Notes: generated by a model not told the origin, from the sequence alone. Shown: positions 1 through 7,325, numbered from the stretch's first letter. The stretch is 10,560 nucleotides of DNA from Chloroflexota bacterium (GCA_023406965.1 JAEXTI010000142.1:1-10560), one strand, 5' to 3'. Made by a program: numbers and translations.

Positions 1-169
1 TGGCAACCACCAGCCGGTAATGCTCGGACAGCGCGGAAAGGGCTTGCGCCGCGCCTTCCACGGCCTCGACCTGGGGCCAGGATGCCATGGGGCCGGAATA
101 CTCGGGGAAGACACGCATGAGCGTGTCGCCCCAATCAAAGACCAGTGTGGTGAGTGGAGAGGGGGTCAT
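1..169 (-). CDS. HAD-superfamily hydrolase, N-terminal part (runs off left edge)
   Basis: The first 56 codons are visible; the rest lies beyond the left edge. The protein opens with a hydrophobic strand ending in the HAD motif I region, FDWGDTLM, at residues 11-18, where Asp12 would be the nucleophile. The visible part ends with RLVVA at residues 52-56 and the next codon begins with A. This fits the strand leading to HAD motif II (usually ending Thr/Ser), with a stretch like EGAAQALSAL before it as in many HAD phosphatases. HAD enzymes mostly hydrolyse phosphate esters through an aspartyl-phosphate intermediate; the substrate here cannot be told. The usual second Asp (nucleophile +2) is Gly14, with Asp15 one place later. 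The ATG lies one base after the stop of the transporter gene, with GGAGG six bases upstream inside that gene, so the two are probably co-transcribed and translationally coupled. Confidence 0.85.
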   Translation of the reverse strand, partial: MTPSPLTTLVFDWGDTLMRVFPEYSGPMASWPQVEAVEGAAQALSALSEHYRLVVA

Positions 170-170
170 A

Positions 171-1367
171 TCAGGCCTCCTGGAGGACATGGGCTGTTTT
201 TTGAGTGAATATGAGAGGCATGAGCGGCAGCGCCAGCAGGTTCAGCAGGGCGATGATGATGAAGGTGAGCCGGTAGCCGAGCGAGTCGACCATTGCCCCG
301 CTGAGCGCCAGGCCGATGCCGGTGCCGATGTTGGCTACGGCCATGAGGATGGAGAACATGGAGGCGGCGATGCGCGGATCGCTGGCGCGCATGGAAATAG
401 CAAAGTAGACGGTTTCGTAATATCCGAAGGCCAGGCCAAAGAGGATGATGAGAGGCCAGGCCAGCCAGGGCGCAACGATGCCGGCCAGGGCCAGGATGGA
501 CACCCCGGCGATGGTCAGGGCGACCCAGACGGCGCGGTTTTGCCCGAAACGGTCCACCAGGCGACCGCCGCTGAGGCCGCCCAACACCACGCCGATGCCC
601 CAGGCAGTGGTCAGAAATCCGGCGGTGGATACGCTGATGTCAAATTCCGCTTGCATAAAGGGGTTGACGATCTGGTTGGCGCCATTGATGATCAGTGAAT
701 ACAAAGCGCCGAGGAGACCCAGGGCGATGATACTCTTATTCGCGAAGGCTTTGAAAGCGCCCCATTCAAATTTCCGCTCGGCGGGGCGGGGAGCCTCGCG
801 AGCGCCCAGCACCAGCAGGAGCGGCAGCAGGGATAAGCCGGCCAGGGTGTAGAACATGACTGCCCAGGAGGAGTGTTGGGCGATGAGGCCGATGACGGCA
901 GAAAGGACCACCACCCCCAGGGCGCGCCCGCCGACCATGAAGCCCTGCACCGTGCCTTGCTCTTCGGGTGAGGTGGTATCGAGGGCCAGACCGTCGGTGC
1001 AGGTATCGTAGAGGGCCATGCCCGCCATGAGCAGGAAGCCCAACAAGGCAAAGAGAGCAAAGTTCTGCGCGGGGTTGATGGTGGGGACAATCACCAGGCA
1101 GACAGCCTGGATGAGCAGACCGATGATGATGTAAGGCTTGCGGTGTCCAAAGCCCAGCAAGTTGACCCGGTCACTGAGCATGCCCATGAAGATTTTGAGG
1201 ACGAATGGAATGAGGGCGATGGCGCCCATCAGGCCGATTTGGGTCAGACTGACATCGAAGGAGAGCAGGTAGACGGCGTTGAGCGCGGTGAAGTAGCTCA
1301 TGATGGCGCCTTGCGCGAAGTAGAGCAGGGCAAAGAGGGTGTAGCGGAAGGACTTTGATGCGGCCAC
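171..1367 (-). CDS. Major facilitator superfamily transporter, 12 TM
   Basis: An inner-membrane secondary transporter of 398 residues. Hydrophobic segments alternate with short loops in the usual 6+6 pattern, split by a charged central loop at about residues 189-210. The loop 2-3 signature is seen as GMLSDR (62-67) followed by HRKP, and its second-half copy as GGRLVDRFG (267-275). The segment YDTCTDGLALD (120-130) with PEEQGTVQGF resembles the PucC/AmpG-like branches of the superfamily, but the substrate cannot be assigned. I chose the GTG at 1365-1367: AAAGGAG (1374-1380) sits six bases upstream. An upstream in-frame ATG at 1407-1409 would add 14 polar residues, has no ribosome site, and overlaps the likely -10 box, so it would lie outside the transcript. 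It is read divergently from gmd and is followed after one base by the HAD gene. Confidence 0.9.
   Translation of the reverse strand: MAASKSFRYTLFALLYFAQGAIMSYFTALNAVYLLSFDVSLTQIGLMGAIALIPFVLKIFMGMLSDRVNLLGFGHRKPYIIIGLLIQAVCLVIVPTINPAQNFALFALLGFLLMAGMALYDTCTDGLALDTTSPEEQGTVQGFMVGGRALGVVVLSAVIGLIAQHSSWAVMFYTLAGLSLLPLLLVLGAREAPRPAERKFEWGAFKAFANKSIIALGLLGALYSLIINGANQIVNPFMQAEFDISVSTAGFLTTAWGIGVVLGGLSGGRLVDRFGQNRAVWVALTIAGVSILALAGIVAPWLAWPLIILFGLAFGYYETVYFAISMRASDPRIAASMFSILMAVANIGTGIGLALSGAMVDSLGYRLTFIIIALLNLLALPLMPLIFTQKTAHVLQEA
176..180 (-). promoter_or_regulatory. Ribosome binding site of the HAD gene
   Basis: On the minus strand this reads GGAGG, six bases before the ATG at 169. It lies inside the last codons of the transporter gene. 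It fixes the hydrolase start and supports coupling of the two genes. Confidence 0.75.
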
Positions 1368-1373
1368 GGGCGG

Positions 1374-1380
1374 CTCCTTT
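1374..1380 (-). promoter_or_regulatory. Ribosome binding site of the MFS gene (decides GTG start)
   Basis: Read on the minus strand this is AAAGGAG, six bases before GTG at 1367. It is the main reason to prefer the GTG over the ATG at 1409. Confidence 0.75.
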
Positions 1381-1392
1381 GGGTGCGGGGGT

Positions 1393-1408
1393 TGGTTAAT
1401 TATAACCA
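1393..1408. promoter_or_regulatory. Inverted repeat over the MFS -10 box (candidate operator)
   Basis: TGGTTA-ATTA-TAACCA forms a perfect 6-bp dyad with a four-base centre. On the minus strand it contains TATAAT (1404 down to 1399), the likely -10 of the transporter promoter, with a start site near 1392. No good -35 is visible at the expected distance (CCACGC), so the promoter may need an activator or may be weak. A regulator bound to the dyad would block RNA polymerase; this is inference. Confidence 0.5.
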
Positions 1409-1463
1409 TATAGGGGTGGATGCGTGGGGATATCTGAATTTAACGGAATTCGGGACAAAAATC

Positions 1464-1491
1464 CTGAAAATTGAGAACTTGCTGGTATACT
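1464..1491 (+). promoter_or_regulatory. Promoter of gmd
   Basis: An extended -10, TGG-TATACT (1483-1491), is preceded at 16 bp by CTGAAA (1464-1469), which matches four of six positions of the -35 consensus. The predicted start is near 1498, leaving a leader of about 45 nt before the GTG at 1543. An imperfect dyad, TTCGGGA (1449-1455) with TCCTGAA (1462-1468), overlaps the -35. Confidence 0.5.
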
Positions 1492-1530
1492 TGCAGGTTG
1501 GGCTGGGGGTGTCCCGGTTCTCTGATGTTC

Positions 1531-1536
1531 AGGAGG
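1531..1536 (+). promoter_or_regulatory. Ribosome binding site of gmd (decides GTG start)
   Basis: A consensus AGGAGG lies six bases before the GTG at 1543. It supports this start over an in-frame TTG at 1471, which would prepend 24 Cys/Trp-rich residues not found in the family and lies upstream of the predicted transcript start. Confidence 0.8.
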
Positions 1537-1542
1537 TTGTTT

Positions 1543-2619
1543 GTGAAAAAAGCGTTGATTACCGGCATCACCGGGCAGGACGGTTCGTACCTGGCGGAGA
1601 TGCTTTTAGCAAAAGGGTATGAAGTGCATGGCATGATTCGCAGGGCCAGCACGTTCAACACCCGGCGCATCGATCATATCTATCATGATCCACATGCCAA
1701 CGGCGAGCCTGTGCACCTGTACTTACATTATGGTGATTTGACGGCAGCAGATTCGCTGCTGGAGTTGATCTACAACATTCGCCCTGAAGAGGTCTACCAC
1801 CTGGGGGCGCAGAGCCACGTGCGCGTGAGCTTCGACATGCCGGAGTTTACCGGTAACGTCACCGGGCTGGGTACCGTGCGCATTCTGGAAGCCATCCGCA
1901 AGAGCGGCGTCAACTCGCGCTACTACCAGGCATCCTCCAGCGAGATGTTCGGCGGCGCCAGGCCTCCGCAAAACGAACTGACCGCTTTTGAGCCGCGCAG
2001 CCCTTATGCTGCTGCCAAGGTGTATTCTTACTGGGTGACACGCAATTACCGCGAAGGCTACAATCTGTACGCCTGCAACGGCATTCTTTTTAACCACGAA
2101 AGCCCGCGGCGCGGCGAGACGTTTGTCACGCGTAAGATCACCCGCGCGCTGGCCTCTATCATCGCGGAAAAGCAAAAGACGTTGTACCTGGGCAACCTGG
2201 ATTCGCGCCGCGACTGGGGGTATGCGCCCGAGTATGTGGAGGCGATGTGGCTGATGCTCAACCGTGATAAGGCTGACGATTTCGTTATTGGCACCGGCGA
2301 AGCGCACACGATCCGCGAGTTCTTGGACGAAGCCTTTGGCTACGTGGACATGGACTGGCACGAATATGTCAAGATTGATCCGCGTTACTTCCGCCCGACC
2401 GAGGTCGATTACTTGCTGTCTGATCCTATCAAATCTCGCACCGAATTGGGCTGGGAGCCGAAAGTGCACTTCCGCGAACTGGTGCGCATCATGGTGGATG
2501 CGGACATGGAACTGATGGGTTTGGAAAGCCCCGGCGAAGGCAGGAAGATAATCAACGAACGCTTCGGCTCGGGCTGGCACCGTTGGGGCCAGCAAGTGAT
2601 CTCGATGGACGATCATTAA
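1543..2619 (+). CDS. gmd: GDP-mannose 4,6-dehydratase
   Basis: A cytosolic NADP-dependent enzyme of 358 residues that converts GDP-mannose to GDP-4-keto-6-deoxymannose, the precursor of GDP-fucose, GDP-rhamnose and related sugars. It is an extended short-chain dehydrogenase. The Rossmann motif GITGQDG is at 8-14, followed by the family stretch RRASTFNT (33-40). The catalytic region SSSEMFG is at 131-137, and the catalytic pair Tyr155/Lys159 lies in [12 protein letters not shown]. The substrate-binding block [18 protein letters not shown] is at 184-201. Ser132 stands where the E. coli enzyme has a catalytic Thr, a conservative change. Length matches the family. GTG start is set by AGGAGG. The phosphatase gene begins two bases after its stop. 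The usual partner reductase or epimerase (fcl or rmd) is not in the window, so the final sugar is unknown. Confidence 0.95.
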   Translation: MKKALITGITGQDGSYLAEMLLAKGYEVHGMIRRASTFNTRRIDHIYHDPHANGEPVHLYLHYGDLTAADSLLELIYNIRPEEVYHLGAQSHVRVSFDMPEFTGNVTGLGTVRILEAIRKSGVNSRYYQASSSEMFGGARPPQNELTAFEPRSPYAAAKVYSYWVTRNYREGYNLYACNGILFNHESPRRGETFVTRKITRALASIIAEKQKTLYLGNLDSRRDWGYAPEYVEAMWLMLNRDKADDFVIGTGEAHTIREFLDEAFGYVDMDWHEYVKIDPRYFRPTEVDYLLSDPIKSRTELGWEPKVHFRELVRIMVDADMELMGLESPGEGRKIINERFGSGWHRWGQQVISMDDH

Positions 2620-2621
2620 AA

Positions 2622-3098
2622 ATGCCGGGAGTGTTGTTTGTTTGCACAGCCAATGTTTGCCGCTCGCCGATGGCCTCGGCGCTGTTCCTTGCGCGCCTGA
2701 AGGCTGAGCGCGAGGATTGGGAGCAGTGGCTGGTCGATTCGGCGGGCACCTGGGCACACGAAGGCCAGCCTGCCTCGGCCAATTCGGTCAAGGCGATGGC
2801 TTCCCGTGACCTGGATATCAGCAGACACCGTTCAAAAGAGGTCTCAGAGGCGTTCCTGGAGATGTTTGATCTGGTGCTGACGATGGAAACGAGCCATAAA
2901 GAGGCTTTACGGGTTGAATTTCCGCGCTTGGCAGGCCGAATTTTCTTGTTGAGCGAGATGAGCGGCCCAGCCAAAAACGTGGAAGACCCTTTTGGGTTGA
3001 CATTGAAGGATTATGAAAAGACCGCTCAGGAAATTGAGGAGTATATGGTGGCAGGTTTTGCAGAAATTATGAAGCGAGTTGCCCTTGCAGGGAAGTAA
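2622..3098 (+). CDS. Low-molecular-weight protein tyrosine phosphatase-like protein
   Basis: A cytosolic phosphatase of 158 residues, normal for the family. The P-loop CTANVCRS (8-15) fits CX5R(S/T), with nucleophile Cys8 and phosphate-binding Arg14. The general-acid motif is DPFG at 122-125, followed by a helix, YEKTAQEIEEYM, typical of the bacterial members. The family includes tyrosine phosphatases that reverse BY-kinase signalling in capsule synthesis (Wzb type) and the arginine phosphatase YwlE. Val12 occupies the place where YwlE has a small Thr and tyrosine phosphatases a bulky Ile, which leans toward phosphotyrosine; this is inference. The ATG starts two bases after the gmd stop, with no clear Shine-Dalgarno of its own, so translation is probably coupled to gmd. 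An upstream in-frame ATG at 2583 would lie inside gmd and add 13 unneeded residues. Confidence 0.88.
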   Translation: MPGVLFVCTANVCRSPMASALFLARLKAEREDWEQWLVDSAGTWAHEGQPASANSVKAMASRDLDISRHRSKEVSEAFLEMFDLVLTMETSHKEALRVEFPRLAGRIFLLSEMSGPAKNVEDPFGLTLKDYEKTAQEIEEYMVAGFAEIMKRVALAGK

Positions 3099-3133
3099 CC
3101 CACCCATCCACTTCTATCAAAACGGAAATCTGG

Positions 3134-3147
3134 GGCTTGACCAAGCC
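3134..3147. promoter_or_regulatory. Inverted repeat over the rpoB -35 (candidate operator)
   Basis: GGCTTG-AC-CAAGCC is a perfect 6-bp dyad with a two-base centre. It fully covers the -35 hexamer TTGACC (3137-3142), so a factor bound there would compete with sigma. No known regulator site is recognised. Six-base arms can also arise by chance. Confidence 0.4.
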
Positions 3148-3166
3148 ACCCAGCTTGCGTTATAAT
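3137..3166 (+). promoter_or_regulatory. Promoter of rpoB
   Basis: TTGACC (3137-3142) is followed after 18 bp by a perfect TATAAT (3161-3166), a strong housekeeping-sigma promoter. The predicted start near 3173 gives a leader of about 74 nt to the ATG at 3247. A weaker overlapping second promoter is possible: TTGCGT (3155-3160), 17 bp, TATACT (3178-3183). The leader holds only a small hairpin, GGGT-GGTT-ACCC (3198-3209). No terminator is visible between the phosphatase gene and this promoter, so readthrough from gmd may add to rpoB expression. Confidence 0.8.
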
Positions 3167-3235
3167 TGTCTTTCGCGTATACTGCCTAGATTATGCCGGG
3201 TGGTTACCCAGCGTTTGCCGGTTAGTTTTTGTACC

Positions 3236-3240
3236 AGGAG
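3236..3240 (+). promoter_or_regulatory. Ribosome binding site of rpoB
   Basis: AGGAG lies six bases before the ATG at 3247 and directly abuts another in-frame ATG at 3241. The spacing favours 3247. A TTG at 3229 is upstream of this site and unlikely. Confidence 0.75.
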
Positions 3241-3246
3241 ATGAGC

Positions 3247-6200
3247 ATGGCTTCCGATATGCCAAACAAGAAGTCTTACGCGCGCATTCCGGATTTGTTC
3301 GAATTGCCCGATTTGATCGAAGTCCAAATGGACTCCTTCCGGCGCCTAAAGAGTGAAGGATTGTCCGACTTGTTCGACGAAATTTCGCCGATCGAGTCCT
3401 ATAACAAGGGGATGAAGCTTTACTTCCCTGGCCGCTCGCCTGAAGCGCAGCAGTTCAATTTGCGCTACTGGTTCGGCGACCCGAAGCACTCTATTGACGA
3501 GTGTGTCGAAAAGGACCTGACCTACGCCAGCCCACTGTATGTGTCGGTGCTGCTGGCTGGGCCGGAGATCCCGGAGCCCATCCGCCAGGAAATCTTCCTG
3601 GGCGACTTCCCCGAAATGACTGAAAAGGGCACTTACATCATCAACGGCACCGAGCGTGTGGTCGTGTCTCAGCTCATCCGTTCCCCGGGCGTTTATTTCG
3701 AAGCCCCGGTGGACCGCACGACTGGCCGCCGCCTGGCGATGGCCAAGCTGATCCCTGATCGCGGCGCGTGGATGGAATTTGAGACCCGCAAGAACGACTA
3801 CCTCATTCTCAAGTTCAACCGCAAGCGCACCGTTCCGATCACGATTTTCCTGCGCGCGCTGGCAGCCGTCGATGACGGGCTGGCGGGCGATTCCCCGATT
3901 AAGGTCGGCTCGGACGAGGAATTATTGTCCTTGTTCCAGGATGTCGATAATAATACCGAGCGCCTGTTCCTGCCCTCGACCATGCGACAGGAGCCGGTTT
4001 GGGATTTGAGCGGCGGGGTGACCATTGCCCAGGCTGCTTTGATCGAGTTCTTCAAGCGCATGCGCCCGGGTGACCCGGCTACGCTGGACAACGCTAAGGC
4101 TTTCTTGATCGAGCAGCTCTTCGATCAGCGCCACTATGACCTGGAACGCGTCGGTCGATACAAGCTCAACCAGAAGCTGGACCTGACCGAACGCATCCCG
4201 GTGCCGCACCGCACGATCACCAAGTGGGATATTCTCAACCTGACCCGTCGCATGATTCAGATCAACAACGAGGTGGTGGACAAGGACGATATCGACCACC
4301 TGGGTAATCGCCGCGTGAAAACGGTGGGTGAGTTGATCCAGAACAAGCTGCGCATTGGTTTGCGCCGCATGGAACGGGTGATCAAAGAACGCATGTCCAT
4401 TCGCGACCAGGATCAGGTGACCCCGGTTTCGCTGGTGAACATTCGCCCGGTAGTGGCTGCCCTGCGCGAGTTCTTCGGCTCCAGCCAACTGTCCCAGTTC
4501 ATGGAGCAGACCAACCCGTTGGCCGAACTGCGTCACAAGCGCACCCTTTCGGCTTTGGGTCCCGGCGGTTTGCGCCGCGAGCGCGCCGGCTTTGATGTGC
4601 GCGATGTGCACCATTCGCATTACGGGCGCATTTGCCCGATTGAGACCCCGGAAGGCCCGAACATTGGTTTGATCGGCCGCCTGGCCAGTTTTGCGCGGGT
4701 GAACGAGTACGGTTTCATTGAGACCCCCTATCGCCGCGTGATCCGCAATATGTCCTCCAGCGATCCTCGCCTGGAAGGACGCAAGCTGCGCGAGACGCTG
4801 ACTGACCCCGAGACCGGCGAAGTGATTTGCGCCGAGGGTCAGCGCGTGACTGCCGAAATGCTGCCGGCGATTGCCAAACTGGAAAAATCGACCATCTTTG
4901 TGACGCCTTATGTTTCGACCGAAGTGCGTTACCTCTCGGCGGACGCTGAAGACAAATTCATGATCGCGCAGGCAAATTCGCCTTTGAACGATTACGCCGA
5001 GTTCGTCGAAGACCGCATTTCTTGCCGCGAGCACTCTGATTTCACCGTGACGGCTTCGGACGGCATCGATTATATGGATGTGGCCCCGAACCAGGTGGTG
5101 GGTATTAGCGCCGCGCTGATCCCCTTCCTCGAGCACGATGATGCGAACCGCGCCTTGATGGGTTCGAACATGCAGGCTCAGGCCGTGCCGTTGATTGCGG
5201 CGGAAGTGCCCATGATTTCGACCGGTATGGAATCCTTTGCCGCGCGCGATTCGGGCCAGGTGATGGTGGCTGATGAGGCTGGTGAAGTTATCTCGGTGAC
5301 CGGTCGCCAGGTGCAGGTTCGCACGGAATCTGGATTGCGGTCTTATACACTGCGCAAATACCAGCGCTCGAACCAGAGCACGTGCATTGACCAGCGTCCA
5401 GCGGTTGAAAAGGGTCAGATCGTCAAGCGCGGCGACGTGCTGGCGGACTCGTCCTCGACCGTCAACGGGCATTTGGCCCTGGGCCAGAATGTGGTGGTGG
5501 CTTTCCTTTCTTGGGAAGGTGGCAACTTTGAAGACGCCATCTTGATCTCGGAGCGCCTGGTGCAGGACGACAAGTTCACCTCGGTGCACATCGAGAAATA
5601 CGAAGTGGAAGCCCGCGACACCAAGCTCGGCCCCGAAGAGATCACCCGCGACATCCCCAATGTGGGCGAGGACGCGGTTAAGGATCTGGACGAGCACGGC
5701 ATCATCCGCATCGGCGCAGAGGTTGGCCCCAACGATATCCTGGTGGGTAAGATTACCCCCAAGGGCGAGAAAGAACTGACCCCGGAAGAGCGCTTGCTGC
5801 GCGCCATCTTCGGCGAGAAGTCGCGGGATGTGAAAGACACCTCGTTGCGCATGCCTCATGGTGAGCGCGGTAAGGTGGTGGATGTCAAGGTGTTCACTCG
5901 CGAAGACAACTCTGATTTGTCGGCGGGTGTGGATATGATGGTGCGCGTCTCGGTTGCCCAGCGCCGCAAGATCACGGTGGGTGACAAGATGGCTGGACGC
6001 CATGGAAATAAGGGTGTGGTTTCTCGCGTGGTTCCGGTGGGCGATATGCCCTACCTGGACGACGGCACCCCGGTGGACATTATCCTCAATCCGTTGGGCG
6101 TGCCCGGTCGTATGAATATCGGCCAGGTACTCGAAACCCATTTGGGATGGGCCGCGAAGTCGATGGGCTTCCGCGCCATTACCCCGGTGTTTGACGGCGC

Positions 6201-7167
6201 AGACGAAGCCGAAATCGAAGCCGAATTGGCGCGAGCCTGGTTGATGGATGCCGCCTGGCGTGAAATGGCCGAGCGGGCCTGGGAGTGGCTCAATTCGATG
6301 GAGTATTCTGTCGAGTCGATTGAGGACGACGATGAAGTTCGCCTGCTGTTCCTGGAGCAGTGGTTAGGCGAAAAGGGGTACGACGTCAGCAATCTGAAGA
6401 ACGATCCCACCTTTGCGCGCCGCTCCACGGTTGTGGAATGGCTGCGGGAGAGAGGATTTGCGCCCGAAGATATTATGCGATTCGAAGAGTCCAGCTTGAA
6501 CGCATTCAAGGGCGAGGAGCGCGATGAGCGCGCCGTGGTAGCTTGCCTGCGCCTGTGGCTGGAAGCGATGGAACAGGACGTTAGCAAGACCGAGGATAGC
6601 CAGGTGCGCGACCAGGCGGTGGCCTTTATGCGCAAGACCGGGTATCCCTTGCCGATTTTGGGCAAGAAAGTCCTGCGCGACGGCAAGTCCGGCCAGCCTT
6701 ATGACCAGCCGGTGACGGTCGGCGTGATGACAATGATGAAGCTGCACCACCTCGTGGAAGACAAAGTGCATGCTCGCTCGACAGGCCCATACAGCCTGGT
6801 GACGCAGCAGCCTTTGGGCGGTAAGGCTCAATTCGGCGGCCAGCGCTTTGGTGAGATGGAAGTGTGGGCGCTGGAAGCTTACGGCGCGGCGTATACGTTG
6901 CAGGAAATGTTGACGGTCAAATCGGATGATGTTCAGGGACGCGTCTCTACCTATGAGGCGATCGTCAAGGGCGAGCCTATTGAGGAACCGAGCATCCCGG
7001 CGTCATTCCGCGTGCTGGTGAAAGAGCTGCAAAGCCTGGGCGTGGCGGTGGAAGCTGTCATGGATAACGGTGAGGTCATTCGCTTTGGAAAAGATGAAGA
7101 GCGAGTGCGCCCGCCCAAGATTGAGACGGGTTTGCTGGGTCTGGGAGAGGAGTTGGACGAACTCTAG
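3247..7167 (+). CDS. rpoB: DNA-directed RNA polymerase subunit beta, with C-terminal-region insert
   Basis: The beta subunit of the core RNA polymerase, 1306 residues. The protrusion and lobe regions are intact, with [19 protein letters not shown] near residue 138. The rifampicin-site block [15 protein letters not shown] begins near 411 and is followed by [12 protein letters not shown] and the fork block [16 protein letters not shown]. The active-site lysines lie in [12 protein letters not shown] (912-923). The hybrid-binding and C-terminal clamp blocks are [15 protein letters not shown], then [33 protein letters not shown], then VKSDDVQGR. Between [11 protein letters not shown] (980-990) and [10 protein letters not shown] (from 1140) lie about 145 residues where E. 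coli and mycobacterial enzymes have about 15-25, so the gene carries a net insert of some 120-130 residues. Rifampicin-site differences from E. coli include Glu420 for Asp516 and Thr433 for Arg529. rpoC does not follow; rpsL does. ATG 3247 was chosen from Shine-Dalgarno spacing. Confidence 0.98.
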   Translation: MASDMPNKKSYARIPDLFELPDLIEVQMDSFRRLKSEGLSDLFDEISPIESYNKGMKLYFPGRSPEAQQFNLRYWFGDPKHSIDECVEKDLTYASPLYVSVLLAGPEIPEPIRQEIFLGDFPEMTEKGTYIINGTERVVVSQLIRSPGVYFEAPVDRTTGRRLAMAKLIPDRGAWMEFETRKNDYLILKFNRKRTVPITIFLRALAAVDDGLAGDSPIKVGSDEELLSLFQDVDNNTERLFLPSTMRQEPVWDLSGGVTIAQAALIEFFKRMRPGDPATLDNAKAFLIEQLFDQRHYDLERVGRYKLNQKLDLTERIPVPHRTITKWDILNLTRRMIQINNEVVDKDDIDHLGNRRVKTVGELIQNKLRIGLRRMERVIKERMSIRDQDQVTPVSLVNIRPVVAALREFFGSSQLSQFMEQTNPLAELRHKRTLSALGPGGLRRERAGFDVRDVHHSHYGRICPIETPEGPNIGLIGRLASFARVNEYGFIETPYRRVIRNMSSSDPRLEGRKLRETLTDPETGEVICAEGQRVTAEMLPAIAKLEKSTIFVTPYVSTEVRYLSADAEDKFMIAQANSPLNDYAEFVEDRISCREHSDFTVTASDGIDYMDVAPNQVVGISAALIPFLEHDDANRALMGSNMQAQAVPLIAAEVPMISTGMESFAARDSGQVMVADEAGEVISVTGRQVQVRTESGLRSYTLRKYQRSNQSTCIDQRPAVEKGQIVKRGDVLADSSSTVNGHLALGQNVVVAFLSWEGGNFEDAILISERLVQDDKFTSVHIEKYEVEARDTKLGPEEITRDIPNVGEDAVKDLDEHGIIRIGAEVGPNDILVGKITPKGEKELTPEERLLRAIFGEKSRDVKDTSLRMPHGERGKVVDVKVFTREDNSDLSAGVDMMVRVSVAQRRKITVGDKMAGRHGNKGVVSRVVPVGDMPYLDDGTPVDIILNPLGVPGRMNIGQVLETHLGWAAKSMGFRAITPVFDGADEAEIEAELARAWLMDAAWREMAERAWEWLNSMEYSVESIEDDDEVRLLFLEQWLGEKGYDVSNLKNDPTFARRSTVVEWLRERGFAPEDIMRFEESSLNAFKGEERDERAVVACLRLWLEAMEQDVSKTEDSQVRDQAVAFMRKTGYPLPILGKKVLRDGKSGQPYDQPVTVGVMTMMKLHHLVEDKVHARSTGPYSLVTQQPLGGKAQFGGQRFGEMEVWALEAYGAAYTLQEMLTVKSDDVQGRVSTYEAIVKGEPIEEPSIPASFRVLVKELQSLGVAVEAVMDNGEVIRFGKDEERVRPPKIETGLLGLGEELDEL
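6229..6660 (+). other. RpoB lineage-type insert with degenerate helical repeats
   Basis: This segment codes for residues 995-1138 of the beta subunit. It is in frame, has the same codon use as its surroundings, and replaces a short linker in well-studied RpoB proteins. It is rich in Trp (998, 1004, 1012, 1014, 1039, 1065, 1104) and acidic residues. A motif W-L-x3-[G/E]-[Y/F]-x4-[I/L] recurs at 1014, 1039 and 1065, with weaker copies at 1104 and 1127. It is probably a surface-exposed helical module. Function is unknown. Confidence 0.75.
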
Positions 7168-7191
7168 ACCGGCCGCAAAGTTTGGGGTGCC

Positions 7192-7220
7192 TTGACTGAG
7201 AAAGTACCCCGTGATATAAT
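7192..7220 (+). promoter_or_regulatory. Promoter of the str operon (rpsL-rpsG-fusA-tuf)
   Basis: TTGACT (7192-7197), a 17-bp spacer and a perfect TATAAT (7215-7220) preceded by TGA, which makes an extended -10. This is the best promoter match in the window. The predicted start near 7227 gives a leader of about 110 nt. Since no terminator follows rpoB, the operon may also receive rpoB readthrough. Confidence 0.85.
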
Positions 7221-7259
7221 CTCGGCCCGTTGCCCTGTTCGCACTGTGTTCTACAAGGA

Positions 7260-7286
7260 GAGGCCATCTTAGCAAGCGATGGCCTC
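7260..7286 (+). other. Hairpin in the rpsL leader
   Basis: GAGGCCATC (7260-7268) pairs perfectly with GATGGCCTC (7278-7286) around a nine-base loop. The 9-bp stem should be stable in RNA. It starts about 33 nt after the predicted transcript start and ends about 50 nt before the rpsL start. No U-run follows directly, so it is not a standard terminator. It could be a protein-binding site, an mRNA-stabilising 5' stem or part of an attenuator. Confidence 0.6.
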
Positions 7287-7325
7287 CCTTATTGGAAAAA
7301 GATTTGTAGAGTTTTTACGTTTTTC

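Noticed and set aside
87..698. 203-codon plus-strand frame opposite the transporter
   Set aside because: Low-complexity Gly/Asp/His/Gln-rich translation with no ribosome site, covered by a clear membrane transporter on the minus strand.
1723..2757. 344-codon open frame antisense to gmd and the phosphatase gene
   Set aside because: It is an artefact of codon bias in two real genes on the other strand.
3922..6141. Very long open frame (739 codons) antisense to rpoB
   Set aside because: It lies wholly inside a certain gene, is rich in His and Arg as expected from reading the biased codons of rpoB backwards, and has no recognisable domain or ribosome site.
6229..6660. Intein or intron as the cause of the RpoB insert
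   Set aside because: No Cys/Ser at an entry point, no terminal His-Asn followed by Cys/Ser/Thr, no homing-endonuclease motif, and the frame is uninterrupted.
7246..7272. Leader peptide of eight residues (GTG...TAG) ending in the loop of the rpsL leader hairpin
   Set aside because: There is no Shine-Dalgarno before the GTG and no run of regulatory codons; an open frame this short is expected by chance.
7260..7286. Rho-independent terminator after rpoB
   Set aside because: The stem is not followed by a U-run, and it lies downstream of the str promoter, where a simple terminator would abolish operon expression.
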